A stretch of 64,000 bases of DNA from Alloyangia mangrovi (GTDB lineage: Bacteria; Pseudomonadota; Alphaproteobacteria; Rhodobacterales; Rhodobacteraceae), in assembly GCF_002300555.2 (NCBI RefSeq), contig NZ_NTHN02000028.1, positions 1 to 64,000 on the forward strand, written 5' to 3'. The position numbers were made by a program, and so were the translations under genes. This document shows positions 25,480 to 34,579 of the stretch, in pieces; position 1 is the first letter of the stretch; each line of letters starts with the position of its first letter. The notes under the pieces are model-generated. The model did no database searches and was not told the origin of the DNA. It was given only the letters and a program-made list of their open reading frames with translations.

Positions 25480-26985
25480 ATGACCGATCTTCTGACCAAG
25501 GCTGAATACACAGCCCTCGCCAAGTCCCTCGACCTGCCGGTGAACGCCTTCATCGACGGCAGCTTCCGCCCGGCGCAGTCGGGCAAGACCTTCGAGACGG
25601 TGAACCCCGCCACCGGCGCCAAGCTGGCCGATGTGGCCGCCTGCGACCCCGAGGACGTGGATTTCGCCGTCGCCAAGGCCCGCGACGCATTCGAGGACGG
25701 GCGCTGGTCGCGCCTGCATCCGGGCGAGCGGAAGGAGGTGCTGCTGAAGCTGGTCAAGCTGCTCGAACGCAACCAGCCCGAGCTGGCCGTGCTGGAAAGC
25801 ATCGACAGCGGCAAGCCGGTCTACGACTGCGCTACCACCGACATCCCCGAGACCATCCACTGCCTCAAGTGGCACGCCGAGCTGATCGACAAGATATACG
25901 ATCAGGTCGCCCCGTCCTCGGACAGCCATATCGCGCTGGTCGTGCGCGAGGCGGTGGGCGTGGTCGGCCTCGTGCTGCCGTGGAACTTCCCGTTGCTGAT
26001 GCTGGCGTGGAAGATCGGCCCGGCGCTGGCCGCGGGCTGTTCGGTGGTGGTCAAGCCGGCGGCCGAGACCTCGCTCTCGACGCTGCGCCTCGCCGAGCTG
26101 GCGATGGAGGCCGGCCTGCCCGCGGGCGTGCTGAACGTGGTGACCGGCAGCGGCGCCGAGGTCGGCGAGCCGCTGGGCCGTCACCCCGATGTCGACATGG
26201 TCTCCTTCACCGGCTCGACCGCGACCGGCCGGCGCTTCCTGCACTATTCGGCCGACAGCAACCTCAAGGAAGTCGTGCTCGAGATGGGCGGCAAGAACCC
26301 CTGCATCGTGCTCGACGACGCCGAGAACCTCGACGTGGTCGCGGCGCATGTGGTCAACGGCGCGTTCTGGAACATGGGCGAGAACTGCTCGGCGGCGTCG
26401 CGGCTGATCGTGCAGTCGGGCGTCAAGGCGAAGCTGCTCGAGAAGGTTGCCGCCCATGCCCGCGAATGGCCCGTCGGCGATCCGCTCGACCCCGAGACCC
26501 GCATCGGCGCGCTGGTGTCGAAGGCGCATTACGACAAGGTCGCGGGCTATCTCGGCAAGGTCGGCAAGGGCAAGGTGGTGATCGGCGGCGAAGCCAACGG
26601 CACCCATGTCTCGCCCACCGTCGTCGAGATCCCCGGCAACGACCACGTGCTCGCCCGAGAAGAGATCTTCGGGCCGATCCTGTCGGTGATCGAGGTCGGC
26701 AGCTTCGAGGAGGCGATCCGCGTCGCCAATGACACCGACTACGGGCTTGCGGCCTCGATCTTCACGTCGAACGCCAAGCGCGCCATCCGCGGCGCGCGGA
26801 TGATCAAGGCGGGCACCGTCACCGTGAACAGCTTCGGCGAGGGCGACATCTCGACCCCCTTCGGCGGCTACAAGCAGTCGGGCTTCGGCGGGCGCGACAA
26901 TTCCATCCACGCGCATGACCAGTACACCCAGCTGAAGACGATCTGGATCGACCTGAGCGATGACGCCGGCGACGCTGTCGACTGA
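25480..26985 (+). CDS. Aldehyde dehydrogenase (PuuC/AldA-like)
   Basis: 501 residues. NAD-site LPWNFPLLML and FTGSTATGRRFLHYS, general-base Glu in LEMGGKNPCIV, catalytic Cys in GENCSAASRLIV, and C-terminal PFGGYKQSGFGGRDNS. The NMGENCSAASR context is typical of gamma-glutamyl-aminobutyraldehyde and related amino-aldehyde dehydrogenases. Cytosolic NAD(P)-dependent oxidation of a semialdehyde from the neighbouring lyase or FAD oxidoreductase is the likely role. Confidence 0.92.
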   Translation: MTDLLTKAEYTALAKSLDLPVNAFIDGSFRPAQSGKTFETVNPATGAKLADVAACDPEDVDFAVAKARDAFEDGRWSRLHPGERKEVLLKLVKLLERNQPELAVLESIDSGKPVYDCATTDIPETIHCLKWHAELIDKIYDQVAPSSDSHIALVVREAVGVVGLVLPWNFPLLMLAWKIGPALAAGCSVVVKPAAETSLSTLRLAELAMEAGLPAGVLNVVTGSGAEVGEPLGRHPDVDMVSFTGSTATGRRFLHYSADSNLKEVVLEMGGKNPCIVLDDAENLDVVAAHVVNGAFWNMGENCSAASRLIVQSGVKAKLLEKVAAHAREWPVGDPLDPETRIGALVSKAHYDKVAGYLGKVGKGKVVIGGEANGTHVSPTVVEIPGNDHVLAREEIFGPILSVIEVGSFEEAIRVANDTDYGLAASIFTSNAKRAIRGARMIKAGTVTVNSFGEGDISTPFGGYKQSGFGGRDNSIHAHDQYTQLKTIWIDLSDDAGDAVD

Positions 26986-26993
26986 CCCTCCCC

Positions 26994-27021
26994 GCGGGGG
27001 CGGCACTCTGCCCGCCCCCGC
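26994..27021 (+). terminator. Hairpin after the aldehyde dehydrogenase gene
   Basis: Perfect 10-bp repeat GCGGGGGCGG / CCGCCCCCGC with an eight-base loop, nine bases after the stop. There is no T-run. It may attenuate transcription into the FAD oxidoreductase and LysR genes. Confidence 0.6.
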
Positions 27022-27079
27022 CGCCCTTGCCCACCTCAATACCCCCGTGGGCCCCGGCCCCGGTTTCGGGAGTTTGCCC

Positions 27080-28426
27080 ATGTCTCGAAGCTACACCGCC
27101 CGCCGCACCCCGCGGCACACCGGGGCCGCCGCCTGGGACGCGATCCTCGGCCCGCGCGCGCACCATGCGCCGCTGCAGGGCACGCAGACCTGCGATGTCG
27201 CGGTGATCGGCGGCGGCTTCGCCGGGCTCAGCGCCGCGCGCCGCCTGCACCAGCTGGCGCCGCAGGCAAGGATTGCGCTCATCGACGCCGGCCGCATCGG
27301 TCAGGGCGCTTCGGGGCGCAATTCCGGTTTCATGATCGACCTGCCGCACGAGCTGACCTCGGACAATTACGCCGGCGAGACCAAGGCCCAGGACCGGCGG
27401 GTCATCCGCACCAACCGCGCCGCCATCGCCTTTGCCGCCGAGGCGGTGGACGAGCTTGGCATCTCGTCCGAGTTCTTCCGCCGCGACGGCAAGGTCAACG
27501 GCGCCGCCTGTGACAAGAGCCACCGCCAGAACCTCTCCTATGCCGCCCATCTCGCCACGCTGGACGAGCCGCATGAGGCGCTCGACGCCCAGGCTATGTT
27601 CGAGCTGACCGGCAGCCGCCACTACCTGTCGGGGCTCTACACGCCGGGCACGGTGATGCTGCAACCCGCCGGCTACGTCCGCGGCCTCGCCGCCGGTCTG
27701 GCCCGCCACATCCGCATCTTCGAGGACAGTTCGGTGCTGTCGCTGGACCGCGGCAACGGCGCCTGGACCCTGCGCAGCCACGCAGGGGAGCTGCACGCCG
27801 GCCAGGTCATCATGGCCACCAACGGCCATCTCGAGAGCTTCGGCTTCCTGCGCAACCGACTTATGCACATCTTCCTCTTCGCCTGCATGACCGAAGAGCT
27901 CCCGCCCGAGGCGCTGCAGCGTCTCGGCGGCGCGCCCTGCTGGGGCATCACCCCCTCCGATCCGATGGGCACCACGCTGCGCCGGATCAGCACCGGCCAG
28001 GGCGGCAACCGCATCGTCACCCGCACCATCGCCACGATGGAGCCGGGCATGGAAACCACCCCGGCACAGATGCGCCGCGCCGAGCGCGTCATGCGCCAGA
28101 AATTCGCCGACCGCTTCCCACAGCTTACCGGGGTGAAGATGGCACATGGCTGGTCCGGGCACCTGTGCCTGTCGCGCAACCACGTCTCGGTCACCGGCCA
28201 GCTCGACGACGGGCTCTTCGCCGCCTGCTGCCAGAACGGCCTTGGCACCGCCCGCGGCACGCTGACCGGGATCTGCGCCGCCGAACAGGCGCTTGGCCAC
28301 GAGAGCGAGATCACCCGCTTCTTCGCGACGGAGCCGGGGCCAACCCGTCTGCCGCCCGCACCCCTTGCCAGGATCGGGGCGAACATGTTCATTCGGTGGC
28401 GCGAGCATCAGGCGCGCAGCGAGTGA
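27080..28426 (+). CDS. FAD-dependent amine/amino-acid oxidoreductase (DadA/PuuB-like)
   Basis: 448 residues of the DAO family: FAD motif VAVIGGGFAGLSAARRL at residues 40-56, RIGQGASGRNSGFMIDLPHE flavin loop, and the C-terminal GWSGHLCLSRNHVSV followed by CCQNGLGTARGT. It resembles gamma-glutamylputrescine oxidase and D-amino acid dehydrogenases that oxidise a secondary or primary amine to an imine. The start at 27080 has a GGGAG SD. With the DapA-like lyase and ALDH upstream it could form an amine-to-acid route. Confidence 0.88.
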   Translation: MSRSYTARRTPRHTGAAAWDAILGPRAHHAPLQGTQTCDVAVIGGGFAGLSAARRLHQLAPQARIALIDAGRIGQGASGRNSGFMIDLPHELTSDNYAGETKAQDRRVIRTNRAAIAFAAEAVDELGISSEFFRRDGKVNGAACDKSHRQNLSYAAHLATLDEPHEALDAQAMFELTGSRHYLSGLYTPGTVMLQPAGYVRGLAAGLARHIRIFEDSSVLSLDRGNGAWTLRSHAGELHAGQVIMATNGHLESFGFLRNRLMHIFLFACMTEELPPEALQRLGGAPCWGITPSDPMGTTLRRISTGQGGNRIVTRTIATMEPGMETTPAQMRRAERVMRQKFADRFPQLTGVKMAHGWSGHLCLSRNHVSVTGQLDDGLFAACCQNGLGTARGTLTGICAAEQALGHESEITRFFATEPGPTRLPPAPLARIGANMFIRWREHQARSE

Positions 28427-28452
28427 CGATCCGGCGAAAGGCGAGGCTGGCG

Positions 28453-29412
28453 ATGACAGGCACCCCGAAGCAGTCGCGCTCCGTGAGACGCAGGTTCCTG
28501 CCCTCGCTCGGCTCCTTCGCGACCTTCGAGGTGGCGGCCAAGCACCTCTCCTTCACCCAGGCCGCGACCGAACTCAACGTGACGCAGGCGGCGATCAGCC
28601 AGCAGATTCGCGCGCTCGAGAAGGGGCTCGGCGCACGGCTCTTTCATCGCCAGCACAACGCGCTCGAACTGACGCAGGAGGGGCGCACGCTGCTGGCGGC
28701 GGTGACGCTCGGGCTCGACGCGCTGGCCGATGCCGCCGCGCGGGTCGGCCAGTCGGCCGACGAGAGCACGATCACTTGCGCGGGCACCAATGCCGCCATC
28801 ACCTTCTGGTTCCGCCCCATGGCCGCGCGGTTCCGCCAGAGCCACCCGGGCACCCGCTTCGTGCTGCTGTCTTCGGACGAAAACGACACGCTCTCAAATT
28901 TCGAGGAGGTGGACATGGCGCTGATCTGCGGCAACGACCGCAGGCCGCCGGGCGAGGACATGATCCCGCTCTTCCGCGAGACCGTCACCCCGGTCTGCGC
29001 GCCCTCCTACCTCGAGCGCTTCGGTACGCTCACCAGCCTCGACGACCTGCAGAGCGCGGGCCTCATGGAGCTCCACCGCATGCACTGGGCCAGCGAGGCT
29101 ATCGCCTGGTATCCGCTGAGCTGGGACGACTGGTTCCGCGAGCACCTGCCCGAGGCCGAGCCCCCGCGCCCGGTCCTGACCACCAACAACTATGCGACGC
29201 TGACCGAGGCGGCGCTCGACGGCGAGGGCATCATGCTGGGCTGGCACCACCTCGTCGAGGACCTTGTCCAGCAAGGACGGCTGGTGCGGCTCTTCGACGA
29301 GACCCTCGACAGCGGCCGGGTCTACTACCTGAAGCGCAACCCCGCGCGCCTAGATGCACCCCATGTCGAGGACTTCGCAAAGATGCTCTCTGAGACATGG
29401 CGCGTATCCTGA
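28453..29412 (+). CDS. LysR-family transcriptional regulator (GcvA-like)
   Basis: 319 residues. N-terminal LysR HTH (SLGSFATFEVAAKHLSFTQA, AISQQIRALEKGLGARLF), linker helix, and type-2 periplasmic-binding-like effector domain with PMAARFRQSHPGTRF and TEAALDGEGIMLGWHHLVEDL. It is last in the TRAP operon and is the natural candidate for the CATAAG/CTTATG box upstream of DctP. The ATG at 28453 with GAGG is preferred to a GTG overlapping the previous stop. Confidence 0.9.
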   Translation: MTGTPKQSRSVRRRFLPSLGSFATFEVAAKHLSFTQAATELNVTQAAISQQIRALEKGLGARLFHRQHNALELTQEGRTLLAAVTLGLDALADAAARVGQSADESTITCAGTNAAITFWFRPMAARFRQSHPGTRFVLLSSDENDTLSNFEEVDMALICGNDRRPPGEDMIPLFRETVTPVCAPSYLERFGTLTSLDDLQSAGLMELHRMHWASEAIAWYPLSWDDWFREHLPEAEPPRPVLTTNNYATLTEAALDGEGIMLGWHHLVEDLVQQGRLVRLFDETLDSGRVYYLKRNPARLDAPHVEDFAKMLSETWRVS

Positions 29413-29568
29413 GGGTGCGTGAGCTCAAACACCTTCCTTGCACCTCACCCAGCGCCAAAAGACCGAGAAGGCGGTTTCCTGCGTCTGCTGATTGCGACAT
29501 CGGACCCATCGTATGTGACGACGAGGGCCCGATGCCGATCTTGAAGACATCAAGGACCTAGAGGACCC
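29413..29568. other. Short non-coding gap after the LysR gene
   Basis: No ORF or clear hairpin. Marks the boundary between the TRAP operon and a gene remnant. Confidence 0.3.
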
Positions 29569-29796
29569 TCACGCGCTGTAGATCGGGAAATCGGCGCAGA
29601 GCGCGCAGACTGCCTCGCGCACCATCGCCTCGCCCTCGGCGTTGCCTTCGGGATCGTGCGACAGAGCGTCGATCACCCGCAGGATCAGCCCGCCGATCAG
29701 TTCGAACTCGGCCTCGCGGAAGCCGCGCGTGGTGCCCGCCGAGGTGCCGAGCCGGATGCCCGAGGTGACGAAGGGCTTCTGCGGATCGTTGGTGAC
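29569..29796 (-). pseudogene. C-terminal remnant of serine hydroxymethyltransferase
   Basis: The minus strand reads 75 codons that match the end of SHMT (GlyA): [20 protein letters not shown], then [18 protein letters not shown] and a tail ending [10 protein letters not shown]. The SGIRLGT-x-AGTTRGF segment lies near the PLP/folate site. Upstream of 29796 the reading continues but no longer resembles SHMT, and no start follows. A full gene would need about 350 more codons. It is therefore a fragment left by deletion or rearrangement. Confidence 0.8.
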
Positions 29797-30034
29797 CTGC
29801 CCCCCGCGAAATCCCTCACCGTAATGTAGAGTCTGCGCCGGGATAATCGCGGCCGAGCTGCTTCATGCCAGATGAAAAAGGTCAACGAGCACAGGCAGTG
29901 CAGGCCATTGCAAAACCCGCGATGCGTACGTCAAAACGTCCCATCCGATGACCGAAAAGATCATATCAGGATCAATAGATTTCGACGCAAGAGTACACCC
30001 CCGAAGAACCCTTCGGAGGCGCAACCCAAGTCCG
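29797..30034. other. Non-coding gap before the LrgAB pair
   Basis: About 240 bases with no supported gene. Composition is less biased than coding DNA. No terminator with a T-run was found after the LrgB stop. Confidence 0.3.
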
Positions 30035-30757
30035 CTACAGCCACCCCACCAGTACCGGTACCAGGAAGCTTGTCAGTACCGCGTTCAGCGCCATTCCGAT
30101 ACCGGCATAGGCGCCGGCGACAGGGTTCACCTGAAACGCGCGAGCCGTCCCGATGCCATGCGCAGCAACACCAACTGCAAAGCCGCGTGCGCGCCAGTCC
30201 CTGATGCCGAGTGCGTCCATCAGCGGCGTGATGGTGATCGCCCCAATGATCCCTGTCAGGATCACAAGCGTGGCTGTCAAAGTTGGCAATCCCCCAAGCG
30301 CTTCCGAAATCCCCAGTGCCACCGGGGCTGTTGTGGACTTGGGTGCGAGTGACAGGACAACCACATCCGGCAACCCCAGGAGCTTGGCGATCAGGATCGC
30401 CGAGGTGGCAGCGACAACAGACCCGACGAACAATGCGGCAAGGAGCGACGCTTTCGCGCGGCGTATGGTCTCCATATTGTCATTGAGCGGCAGGGCCAAG
30501 GCAACGGTCGCCGGTCCGAGGAGGAAGTGAATGAACTGCGCACCTTCGAAATAAGTCGCGTAATCTGTCCCGCTGAAGGACAGCACAGGTGCGATGAGCA
30601 GAACCGAAAGAAGAACCGGATTGGCCCAGGGCTTGCGGGCCACGCGCGCAGAGCACCAGTCTGCAAACGCGTATGCCGCCAATGTGGCGGTGAGCCAGAG
30701 CAATGGCCGAGCGCTGAGATAGCTCCAGATGTCGGTGATGTCGTTCAGGTTCTTCAT
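30035..30757 (-). CDS. lrgB: LrgB/CidB family membrane protein
   Basis: 240 residues with seven or eight transmembrane helices. The conserved core GLPDVVVLSLAPKSTTAPVA and the AVGVAAHGIGTARAFQ motif are the signature of LrgB/PLGG1-type transporters. In bacteria LrgAB-type proteins are linked to murein hydrolase control and, in Bacillus, to pyruvate transport; the plant homologue moves glycolate and glycerate. Start overlaps the LrgA stop by four bases (ATGA). Confidence 0.9.
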   Translation of the reverse strand: MKNLNDITDIWSYLSARPLLWLTATLAAYAFADWCSARVARKPWANPVLLSVLLIAPVLSFSGTDYATYFEGAQFIHFLLGPATVALALPLNDNMETIRRAKASLLAALFVGSVVAATSAILIAKLLGLPDVVVLSLAPKSTTAPVALGISEALGGLPTLTATLVILTGIIGAITITPLMDALGIRDWRARGFAVGVAAHGIGTARAFQVNPVAGAYAGIGMALNAVLTSFLVPVLVGWL

Positions 30758-31113
30758 TGGCCAAGCTGCCCCTGCAGCCGCTGAACGGCCAGGAAGGTTG
30801 CCACCGATGCCAATATCGCCAGGAGCGTGCTCGCAACCAAAGCCACCGAAATGGCAAACCACCCTGCGCTCAGAAGCTCGAGATTGGCCATGACGCCGAC
30901 ACCCGCCGGAACAAAGAGCAGTGAAAGCAGACCGAGGAGTGCTGTGATTGCAGGCCGCAAGCGTTCGACCATCTGCGGCCGCGCGCGGAAGAGAATGAAG
31001 AGGAATGCCATGCCGAACACGGGCCCCGGAACGGGGAGCGCAAAGCCACGCGCGATGGCTTCTCCAGCAAGCTGAAGGGTCAGGAGGAGCAGAAACGACC
31101 GGACAAAGATCAT
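30754..31113 (-). CDS. lrgA: LrgA/CidA family membrane protein
   Basis: 119 residues with four transmembrane helices. LrgA features include LQLAGEAIARGFALPVPGPV and FVPAGVGVMANLELL. Partner of the downstream LrgB. A Rho-independent terminator lies just upstream, so the pair probably has its own promoter in the roughly 30 bases between that stem and the start, where GGGAGGA serves as SD. Confidence 0.88.
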   Translation of the reverse strand: MIFVRSFLLLLTLQLAGEAIARGFALPVPGPVFGMAFLFILFRARPQMVERLRPAITALLGLLSLLFVPAGVGVMANLELLSAGWFAISVALVASTLLAILASVATFLAVQRLQGQLGQ

Positions 31114-31135
31114 GGGAGGAAGTGTCCTTTAACGA

Positions 31136-31169
31136 GAAAAAGCAGCCCGCCGGGAGGAGCGGGACTGCT
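31136..31169 (-). terminator. Rho-independent terminator of the DMFase-like operon (minus strand)
   Basis: Stem AGCAG-CCCGC / GCGGG-(A)-CTGCT with one bulged base and an eight-base loop. On the minus strand it is followed by five consecutive U residues (31136-31140 plus the last stem base). It lies 46 bases past the alpha/beta-hydrolase stop and separates that operon from LrgAB. Confidence 0.8.
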
Positions 31170-31214
31170 GAGATGTCTTATTGAAAGCGGCAGCTGCGCT
31201 GCGCCTGAGGCGGA

Positions 31215-31967
31215 CTAGTCGTCCAAAACCCAGTCCGCAATTTCGGCTGCGACTTCCACGTGGGAAGTGTCGTTCAGAAGATCATGGTAGGCGTCGGGAA
31301 AGACCTTCGAAGTTGCCGAGGGCAGGCGAGCCTCGCATCGAGAGATAACTTCCGCCGGGCACAGGAAGTCGTGGTCTCCCGCAACGAGCAAGACCGGAAC
31401 GTTAAGTTCTGACAAGCGTTCGCTAAGGCCATGCGACGGATCGAGCACCCGCATAGCGTGCGGGAACTCGGCGAGCGCGTCGAAGCCGAGCGGATCGTGC
31501 TCCAGCTCATCGAGGTAGAAAGGGTCTTTCGACATGATCGCTTCGGGCAAGCTTGCCTGTTGCGCCGGAGAGATGCCGTCCAGAGGCATGCCGCTGAGGA
31601 CAAGTTTCGTCACCTGCTCGGCATGATCAAGTGTGAGCGCAAGCGCGGTGATCGCCCCCATGGAGTGTCCAATGACGAAACAAGGTCGATTGGGCGCTTC
31701 ATCTCGGAGCTCTTCCAAGCAAAGCTTGGCATTCTCCACCAGATGCGCGAGTGCCTCCGGGTTTCCCCGCTCGCCATCCGATTGTCCATGGCCTATCGCA
31801 TCGGGAGCGAGCACCTCAATCCCGCGCGCGACCAGCGCGTTTGCGAACCTGTGGTAGTGCCCGGAATGCTCACCATAGCCATGAAGGAGCAGCGCGTGCG
31901 CCTTGGGCGCGCTTGCCTTCCAGTGCCGGAAAAAGATCTTGCGCGGCGAAACGGTCAGATAAGGCAT
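31215..31967 (-). CDS. Alpha/beta-hydrolase (monoacylglycerol lipase-like)
   Basis: 250 residues: HALLLHGYGEHSGHYHRFAN oxyanion region, nucleophile elbow VIGHSMGAIT (Ser), acid LLVAGDHDFLCPAE (Asp) and a late His in VFPDAYHDLLND. These are the hallmarks of the Hydrolase_4 group that hydrolyses esters of small or lipid alcohols. No signal peptide. It is last in the operon, eight bases after the mutarotase gene, so it probably processes the imported compound. Confidence 0.85.
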   Translation of the reverse strand: MPYLTVSPRKIFFRHWKASAPKAHALLLHGYGEHSGHYHRFANALVARGIEVLAPDAIGHGQSDGERGNPEALAHLVENAKLCLEELRDEAPNRPCFVIGHSMGAITALALTLDHAEQVTKLVLSGMPLDGISPAQQASLPEAIMSKDPFYLDELEHDPLGFDALAEFPHAMRVLDPSHGLSERLSELNVPVLLVAGDHDFLCPAEVISRCEARLPSATSKVFPDAYHDLLNDTSHVEVAAEIADWVLDD

Positions 31968-31974
31968 GCTGGCC

Positions 31975-32445
31975 TCAAATTCCGTTAATGATCATGTCGA
32001 TCGGGATATCCGCGCTGGGATATCCCCCGATCAAAATGACATTCGCGTGGACCCGGTAGTCCCCGGTCTGCACAAACGCCTTACAGCGATCCCGCATGTC
32101 GTAATAGTCCGGCATGTATTTCATTTCATGGACGCGGTCTTCTCCGAAAAGACCGACCAGCATGGCGAAGCCATCGGGATTGGCGCTGCGCATGTCTTCC
32201 GTGACGATACACGCCTCGATGTCGGCATTGTCGCAGATGACAGGCACGAGATCATCGAGCGAAGGCACACCGGTCACGACCTCGAGATTGATTTGCTCGA
32301 CGCCGGGGTCGAGCGGCCGCAGAGCCTTTGCGTGGCTCCCGCTTCCCGCATCGGCGACAAAGAGCATTTCACCGTGGCGAAGCTCTGCGAGGATTGCGGC
32401 GAGTCGCGGGTTCAACACGCGCGGCCGCTGATTCAAGGTTACCAT
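31975..32445 (-). CDS. RbsD/FucU family sugar mutarotase
   Basis: 156 residues of the RbsD/FucU fold: LRHGEMLFVADAGSGSHA, with the catalytic His of the family near the N-terminus, and the C-terminal VQTGDYRVHANVILIGGY, where Tyr/Asn residues contact the sugar. Members interconvert anomers or ring forms of ribose or fucose after uptake. Its presence between a ribose-type ABC importer and other catabolic genes suggests that the ligand is a reducing sugar or contains one. Two bases separate it from the DMFase-like stop. Confidence 0.88.
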   Translation of the reverse strand: MVTLNQRPRVLNPRLAAILAELRHGEMLFVADAGSGSHAKALRPLDPGVEQINLEVVTGVPSLDDLVPVICDNADIEACIVTEDMRSANPDGFAMLVGLFGEDRVHEMKYMPDYYDMRDRCKAFVQTGDYRVHANVILIGGYPSADIPIDMIINGI

Positions 32446-32447
32446 GA

Positions 32448-34506
32448 TTACTCCTTGGCTGATCGTTGTTCGCTGCCGCGGTTCTCTAGGAACCGGCGCA
32501 GGACATTCGTGCTGAGACGGGCGACGTCATTGTCGTAGTCATTGGTCCCCAGGCTCCCGGCCCAACAGATCGAGCCGGTCGAAAAGACCTCTCCTCCCCC
32601 TTCGTGGCGCACGAGGACGCAATCCGCGCGCACTGCGGGGTTGGTAGGTCCCGCTTGCCCGGGGCCAACTTCGGTAACGGCGTCCAGCGTCGGGAAGAAC
32701 AGGTCCTCGTGCCGCGAGGACATCAGGACAATGGTGCCATCGGGCGTTCCGCGCGCCGGGTCGGCGTGATCCATTTCGTCCCCGGCTGCACCCCCCAGAA
32801 GATAGCCATGAGCGCCGATCAACTCCCCCTCGATGCCCTCGAATGCCCAGGACGCTTCGGGGGCATAGCTCGCCTCGGTACGTTGGTAGCCCGACGCCCT
32901 TCCCCAGCCAGCGGCCGCCATGCCGATGCCGAACACCGGGTTCTGGTCGCGACCACGGTGCCGCCACGCGGCCCCCTGCTTGCCGGTCGTGGCTTGGTGA
33001 ACCTCCGCCGGATGCGACGTCCAGTTCCGTTGCGCCGCATAGCCTCGGCGCACTTCTATTGCGTCACGGCCCCCGTCCAGAAAATCCGTGACCCAAAAGA
33101 AGCCATTGGCCCCCATGTACATGAACCTGCCGCCGGCGTGGATGTAGCCTTCGATCGCGTCCAGGATTGCCTCTGTGGGATATTCTGGGTGCGACCCCGA
33201 AACGACGACATCGTAGTGCTTGAGCAGCTCCAGTCCCCGCTCATCGAGGTCCTGCTCGGTCGTCACGTCGAAACGGACGCCGGCTTTCTCGAGCCATCCG
33301 GTAATGAAGAAATCCGCCGAAAAGTGCCGGGGGCCGCTGGAGAGCCAGTTCCAGTGGTTGGGCTGCAGGTTCGTGAGCGGCCGAAGGCGCGACGCGTGCA
33401 TGACGCCGCTGCCGTCCGCATGGCGGTCATACAGCGATCTGCCGAGCCGCGGCTCGTCCTGAAGAAGCTCTTCCGCAGTGTCGAGGCGAATTGGATCGGC
33501 CTTTAGGCGCTGGTGTGTCTCACCCCGCTCCCCCTCCCAGAGATGCTCATTGGCATAGGCGAGATAGGTGTTGGTCGGCGCGACAAAGAGAACCCTCGTG
33601 GACGGCGTCGTGGGTCTTACGTAGAAGGGCACGAAGAAGGCATCGCCATCTTGTTCCAGCTTCACCGCATAGATTCCGCTGTCAGCGGGGGCTTCGATCG
33701 AGAAATCCGTTTCCCACCCCGCGTCATAGAGATCGTCCTCGTGCAGATGCACCGCGTTCCACTGGCCGGGATCATCGGTCCATCGAAGGGTCTGGCGATC
33801 CCAGTGCGGCCCGAGCACTGCACGCGCGGGGCGCTGATGCAGGACGCCGTGATTTTCCCGACCGGAGGTATCGACCGCGACGGCTCCCCCCCATGGCCTC
33901 GGAGAAGTCGAGATCGAAGAGCGGCGTGCCACCTACAGTGCAGCGGACCTCTGCGACCCGGCCATTCAGCGGCAGAAGGCGGTCTTCGCTTTGACCGATC
34001 AGCACTCGCGCGCCGGCGAGCGGGCCATTTAGCGCGGCCTCTACGAGCCTGCCGGCGAGCCCCGCCCGAACCGTCTGACCTTCGATTTGGAGACGCAGGT
34101 TGTGCCAGCGGCCAAGTGAAAGCGGGGCCGACACGGTCTCGCGGGTATCGCCCTGGCCCAGAACGAGCTGCCCCTCGACAAGATCAAGGCAGAGATCTCC
34201 AAGCTGCACAACGCGTTGCGGGGTGTCTGTCTTCGTTGGGCAGAGCGACAGGCTGATCTCTGTCCGCTCCGACCAGTCCTGACCCGCAACTTCGATTTCG
34301 ACGTATGAGCCCGGGCAAAGACCCTGATGTCTCGCCTGATGTACTGACCTGTCCCCGATCAGCTCTTCGCGCACTCGTAGGGCGGCGCCGTCCTGCAGGC
34401 CGTGGAGCCTGACCAAAGTCGCGGAGACTTCGCCGCGACCGGACATCTTGATTTCCAACGTCTCACCGGGATCGACGGTGAGCTTGTCGCTGTATGCGAG
34501 CAGCAT
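32448..34506 (-). CDS. N,N-dimethylformamidase large-subunit-like protein, +1 frameshift as read
   Basis: About 685 residues when one G is removed from the minus-strand G7 run near 33891-33897, which joins FSEAMGG to AVAVDTSGRENHG. The N-terminal half is beta-rich and LamG-like. The C-terminal half is the DMFase core with TNTYLAYANEHLWEGE, LGRSLYDRHADGSGV and SGSHPEYPTEAILDAIEGY. Paracoccus DMFase uses an iron held by two Tyr and one Glu, and Tyr317, Tyr359 and Glu441 here fall at about that spacing, with His439 adjacent. No small subunit gene is nearby. The likely reaction is hydrolysis of an amide-type C-N bond, substrate unknown. It sits between a ribose-type permease and a mutarotase gene. 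Confidence 0.78.
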
Positions 34507-34579
34507 AAAGGTTTCCTGATGGTTCAGTGCGAGAGATTAGTCGTCGGGAGAGATGCCCCCCCGACGCCTTCTTTCCTTC

